Shown piece by piece: positions 61,447 through 64,000 of a stretch of DNA of 64,000 bases. Position numbers and translations under genes: made by a program. Numbering within the stretch: the first letter of the stretch is position 1; every line of letters starts with the position of its first letter. Source of the stretch: Acinetobacter sp. WCHAc010034 (GTDB taxonomy: Bacteria; Pseudomonadota; Gammaproteobacteria; Pseudomonadales; Moraxellaceae); contig NZ_CP032279.1 in the NCBI RefSeq assembly GCF_001696615.3, positions 3,472,001-3,536,000 of the forward strand. The letters are read 5' to 3'. Below the pieces are notes generated by a model. The model worked only from the letters and a program-made list of their open reading frames with translations, did not search any database and was not told the DNA's origin.

Positions 61447-62391
61447 TTAATTTAAAGTTTTTTTACAATCTTTTTTATGTTTATACATTTTCTCATCAGC
61501 TTCACGTATCGCATCTAACAGCCCATGAGTAGGATTACGCATAGCAATACCTATTGCAGCACTAATGCCAGCTTTATTCAAGGCGTCAATTGCTCTATTC
61601 GATAACATTTCTATATTTTTTAAATTGCTTTCAAGACTTAGAATGGCAAATTCATCACCACCTAAACGAGCAACAATATCATTATTACGAATACAGCTTT
61701 TTAAAGTTGTTGCAGTATTTTGAATTAGTACATCACCCGCACTATGTCCTAGACTATCATTCGTTATTTTAAGGTTGTTAATATCAATCATGATAATGGA
61801 TGCGGGATGGCCGTAACGTTTGCAGCGTGCTTCTTCTAAGCTAATAAATTGGTCCCAGGCTCGACGATTGAAAACACCAGTTAAAGCGTCATGCAGTGCC
61901 TCAAGTTCAAATTTTTCTCGTTGACGTATTTGTTCGTCTTCTCTTAATTCTGCTTGTAAAATATGACTGAGTAATTGTCCCATTAGTTCGATAAGGTTGG
62001 ACTCTTTTAGCAATGAATCTGATTGCGGGGATGGATCAATAGCGCAAAGCGTGCCAAAAATTGAACCATCTTCATTTAATAATGGCTCTCCAATATAGGC
62101 CTTGATATCCACTAGATTGTTAATTTTGGCAGTGGTATATAGAGGAATTTCTTGGGAACGAGGAGCAATTTTTGGCCCATTTCCTTTAACCATATGGGAG
62201 CAGTATGAATCACTCCATTGAAACACCTGACCAGGCTTTACATTGTATCCATTGTCTTCCACCTGGAGAACAATCCAATCATTACCTTCAGTGCGCGTAA
62301 TCATCCATAAATTAAACCCAAACCTCCGATATAAAAAACTTAAGACAGTTTGACATGCTTCTTCAAAATTTTTAAATTTCATATTATTCAT
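61447..62391 (-). CDS. GAF-GGDEF diguanylate cyclase
   Basis: The 314-residue protein has an N-terminal GAF-like sensor (about 8-150, with GTLCAIDPSPQS typical of GAF domains) and a C-terminal GGDEF domain (about 160-310). DALTGVFNRRAWDQ, MIDINNLKITNDSLGHSAGD and RLGGDEFAIL are complete, so it should make cyclic di-GMP. RNND, five residues before GGDEF, is an intact inhibitory I-site. It lies in prophage DNA in the leftward orientation between the lipoprotein and the repressor, an unusual cargo. Confidence 0.9.
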   Translation of the reverse strand: MNNMKFKNFEEACQTVLSFLYRRFGFNLWMITRTEGNDWIVLQVEDNGYNVKPGQVFQWSDSYCSHMVKGNGPKIAPRSQEIPLYTTAKINNLVDIKAYIGEPLLNEDGSIFGTLCAIDPSPQSDSLLKESNLIELMGQLLSHILQAELREDEQIRQREKFELEALHDALTGVFNRRAWDQFISLEEARCKRYGHPASIIMIDINNLKITNDSLGHSAGDVLIQNTATTLKSCIRNNDIVARLGGDEFAILSLESNLKNIEMLSNRAIDALNKAGISAAIGIAMRNPTHGLLDAIREADEKMYKHKKDCKKTLN

Positions 62392-62568
62392 GTATTAAGC
62401 CTGCTTTAGATGATTATCATTCAAAACGCGTAAATTATTTAATTTAAACATAAATGTGATAAAAATTAGAAGTCAATTTTATTTACAGATGATTAAATTT
62501 AGGATGATTTGTAATCACAAGCTTGCGTCTAAATCTGTTTTAAAAGGTGCATCCGGTTCATAGTTTAA

Positions 62569-62784
62569 TCACACAAAAAGCTGAATTCTCTTAAATTTTT
62601 TATTGGCTTCTATATTGTTTCTGTAAAATTTATCTTTGTCCGGCGCATCAACAAATTCTGCGAATGTACTGGCCTCAAGAAGTCTGTATATAAACTTCTC
62701 ACCAGTTTTGAGTTCAACTGTTAACAGGTAGTGCTGATAAAGCACACGGCTGATCTTGTGGGAGTTTATTTCAATTATTTGCAT
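62569..62784 (-). CDS. KTSC-domain-like small protein
   Basis: The 71-residue protein (MQIIEINSHKISRVLYQHYL, then LTVELKTGEKFIYRLLEAS and a FVDAPDKDKFYRNNI tail) has the strand-turn pattern of KTSC domains found fused to lysyl-tRNA synthetases and in phages. The match is partial. Function unknown. Confidence 0.6.
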   Translation of the reverse strand: MQIIEINSHKISRVLYQHYLLTVELKTGEKFIYRLLEASTFAEFVDAPDKDKFYRNNIEANKKFKRIQLFV

Positions 62785-62868
62785 TAAGTCTATTAGCTAT
62801 TTCCTCAATCTGTTTTTAAGTACTGTATCGAATTTGCAGTTTTACTAATATTTTCGGGTCGGGTGATT

Positions 62869-63546
62869 TCATTTTTTAAAGCATCTTAAGTGCTCAACAA
62901 CCACACCGATAATTCTGATTTCTTGTTGAGTTGAGCACATTGTAGGGAAATCAGGATTAAGAGGAATTAATTCAAAAGTTTCTCTACCATGCTCATCGTA
63001 TCCAATTGCTCTATATTTTTTAAAAGTTGCTTCATGGCTACCATTTTGTGCAATTACATAACAGCCTGGATAAGGTGGTTTCGATGCATCAACTACCAGT
63101 CTATCACCTGGATTAAATTCAGGAGTCATGCTTAAACCAGAAACTTCAAGCGAAAATACACATTCAGGTTTGGCACTTTCATAAGTGGTATAAGCATCGC
63201 CTTTAGGATTTATTCCGTCGTAGCCCGCCTCATGAAACATGCCAGCCTGCACAAAATCTAGAACTGGAATTTTTCGTAAAGAAGGGGTATTGAAGCTAAC
63301 ATTGCTAAATCCTGTACCTAGTGACGAATGAGCAAGCATTTCCCCCTCACCATCAAGCAACCAACCGGAACTAACACCTGTTTCCTTGGCTAATTTAGTT
63401 AAATTTTCTCGGCTAATTTGTCCTTTCTTCCACTTCGAGGCTGCTTGAGCGCTTAATCCAATTTTCACAGCCGAACCAGACCACGACAAATTTGCATGAT
63501 CCAAAGCTTTTTGAATTCTTTCTACAACTGAAGGGATCATATTCAT
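62869..63546 (-). CDS. S24-type phage repressor (CI-like)
   Basis: The 225-residue repressor has an N-terminal helix-turn-helix (LSAQAASKWKKGQISRENLTKLAKETG, about 31-57) and a C-terminal LexA-like S24 domain. The self-cleavage bond is the Ala-Gly in VQAGMFHEAG, with Ser in VSGLSMTPEF and Lys in ATFKKYRA. So it should be inactivated by RecA-driven autocleavage. Divergent from the cro-like gene, with shared operators. Confidence 0.92.
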   Translation of the reverse strand: MNMIPSVVERIQKALDHANLSWSGSAVKIGLSAQAASKWKKGQISRENLTKLAKETGVSSGWLLDGEGEMLAHSSLGTGFSNVSFNTPSLRKIPVLDFVQAGMFHEAGYDGINPKGDAYTTYESAKPECVFSLEVSGLSMTPEFNPGDRLVVDASKPPYPGCYVIAQNGSHEATFKKYRAIGYDEHGRETFELIPLNPDFPTMCSTQQEIRIIGVVVEHLRCFKK

Positions 63547-63555
63547 CTTACTTTC

Positions 63556-63670
63556 AAACCTTTGGTTTAAATTCTTTCATAAATAATAAGCAAAAAGAAG
63601 CAACTCCAAGTTGATATTGACTTAAACCCATGGTTTAATTAAGTGGTGAGTTTAGTTAAATTAGGTTTAA
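63556..63670. promoter_or_regulatory. Right operator cluster and cro promoter
   Basis: AAACC-TTT-GGTTT (63556-63568) and TTAAACC-CAT-GGTTTAA (63622-63638) are palindromes of the same kind as at 60738; a half site GGTTTAA is at 63664-63670. For the cro-like gene, TTGATA (63611-63616) and TTTAAT (63634-63639) are 17 bases apart, and the second palindrome overlaps the -10, so repressor binding would block it. Confidence 0.7.
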
Positions 63671-63672
63671 AT

Positions 63673-63906
63673 ATGAATCCCATTAAATATGCTTTCGATG
63701 CTGTTGGTGGTCGATCCAAAGCAGCAAGTTTGCTTGATAAATCGTATATGGCAATGAGCAAGATGGAAAAAAAAGAAGTCTTGCCTAGAACCGAATACAC
63801 AGGTGAAACCAATTACGCTCAAATTTTGGCTGATAACAGCAATGGTTTATTTACAGCTGAATGGCTTCTTGATGTGGCAAGTCCAAATAAGCAGTTGAGC
63901 ACATAG
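63673..63906 (+). CDS. Cro-like HTH protein
   Basis: The 77-residue protein starts at 63673 (MNPIKYAFDAVGGRSKAA). AVGGRSKAASLLDKSYMAMSKMEKKE is a helix-turn-helix of the Cro/YdaS type. It is the first gene of the rightward lytic operon and likely competes with the repressor for the same operators. Confidence 0.75.
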   Translation: MNPIKYAFDAVGGRSKAASLLDKSYMAMSKMEKKEVLPRTEYTGETNYAQILADNSNGLFTAEWLLDVASPNKQLST

Positions 63907-63915
63907 GAGCAACTC

Positions 63916-64000
63916 ATGAGCAAAGTATCAATCGAATTGCCTGCAACTGCCAGCAATGACGCATCACTCATATTGCGAGCACTGAACGCAAGCAATCAAA
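63916..64000 (+). CDS. Phage gene, 5' end only
   Basis: ATG with AGGAG 7 bases upstream opens a frame MSKVSIELPATASNDAS that stays open to the edge. Position after cro suggests a CII-like or replication gene, but 28 codons are not enough to say. Confidence 0.6.
   Translation, partial: MSKVSIELPATASNDASLILRALNASNQ

Larger units (their letters stand above)
56099..64000. mobile_element. Prophage left arm (continues past window)
   Basis: Integrase, excisionase-like gene, early genes, ERF annealing protein, cargo, repressor and divergent cro-like gene follow the order of lambdoid Acinetobacter prophages. Only the start of the rightward operon is visible. Early genes overlap by 1 or 4 bases, which shows one leftward transcript. 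Confidence 0.88.

Noticed and set aside
1-64000. CRISPR arrays, tRNA or rRNA genes
   Set aside because: I saw no regularly spaced direct repeats, no cloverleaf with a TTCGA-type T-loop and no rRNA sequence, but I could not run a structure search.

Overview
The window is chromosomal DNA of a gamma-proteobacterium of the family Moraxellaceae, almost certainly an Acinetobacter. The evidence is the order prmA - DUF3426 zinc-ribbon gene - fis - purH - purD, the HAD-phosphatase/mannitol-1-phosphate dehydrogenase fusion known from Acinetobacter, and XerC/XerD sites with the sequence seen in Acinetobacter dif modules. By eye the core genes are moderately GC-rich with many GC-ending codons. Several blocks are clearly AT-rich: the SIR2 gene at 18.2-19.9 kb, most of 48.1-50.6 kb and 53.6-56.1 kb, and parts of 60.9-63.9 kb.

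Layout. 1-15.5 kb is mostly minus-strand core genes: a lipoprotein hydrolase (partial), cysE, trmJ, dnaE, purD, purH, fis, prmA and a bile-acid/sodium symporter-family carrier. 16.2-18.1 kb is mnmG. It is followed by an AT-rich SIR2-TPR gene, probably a standalone anti-phage type NADase, wedged between mnmG and rpsT. 20.5-26.7 kb holds an NAD(P)-binding protein, rraA, a double thioredoxin-fold GST-like protein, a NarL-type two-component pair and the ribosomal oxygenase roxA. 26.9-32.8 kb is a minus-strand membrane-lipid operon matching E. coli ynbABCD, extended by an acyltransferase and a small membrane protein. 33.0-37.7 kb holds a Cys-tRNA(Pro) deacylase, small envelope proteins, an orphan LptA-like protein and a large Sel1-repeat lipoprotein. 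37.9-40.0 kb is the bifunctional mtlD. 40.2-43.8 kb is a cobalamin nucleotide-loop operon (cobU, cobT, cobC, cobS) led by a 2H phosphoesterase. 43.9-48.0 kb carries lrgAB with a divergent LysR regulator, an HxlR regulator and tusDCBE.

From 48 kb the DNA becomes accessory. There is an integrase fragment, then three dif-like XerC/XerD sites (48670, 49345, 55475). The first two are in inverted orientation around a Sel1-repeat gene, which is the structure of an Acinetobacter dif module. The second and third are followed by the same hairpin and the same 33-base 3' tail. Between them lie an island of core-like DNA (a galE-like gene lacking its active-site lysine, and fumC) and a GIY-YIG nuclease gene.

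From 56.1 kb to the end of the window is the left arm of a prophage: integrase, excisionase-like protein, small early proteins, an ERF annealing protein, probable cargo (25-residue membrane peptide, lipoprotein, GAF-GGDEF diguanylate cyclase, KTSC-like protein), an S24-type repressor and a divergent Cro-like gene. Repeated AAACC-3 nt-GGTTT palindromes in two separate control regions look like the repressor's left and right operators.
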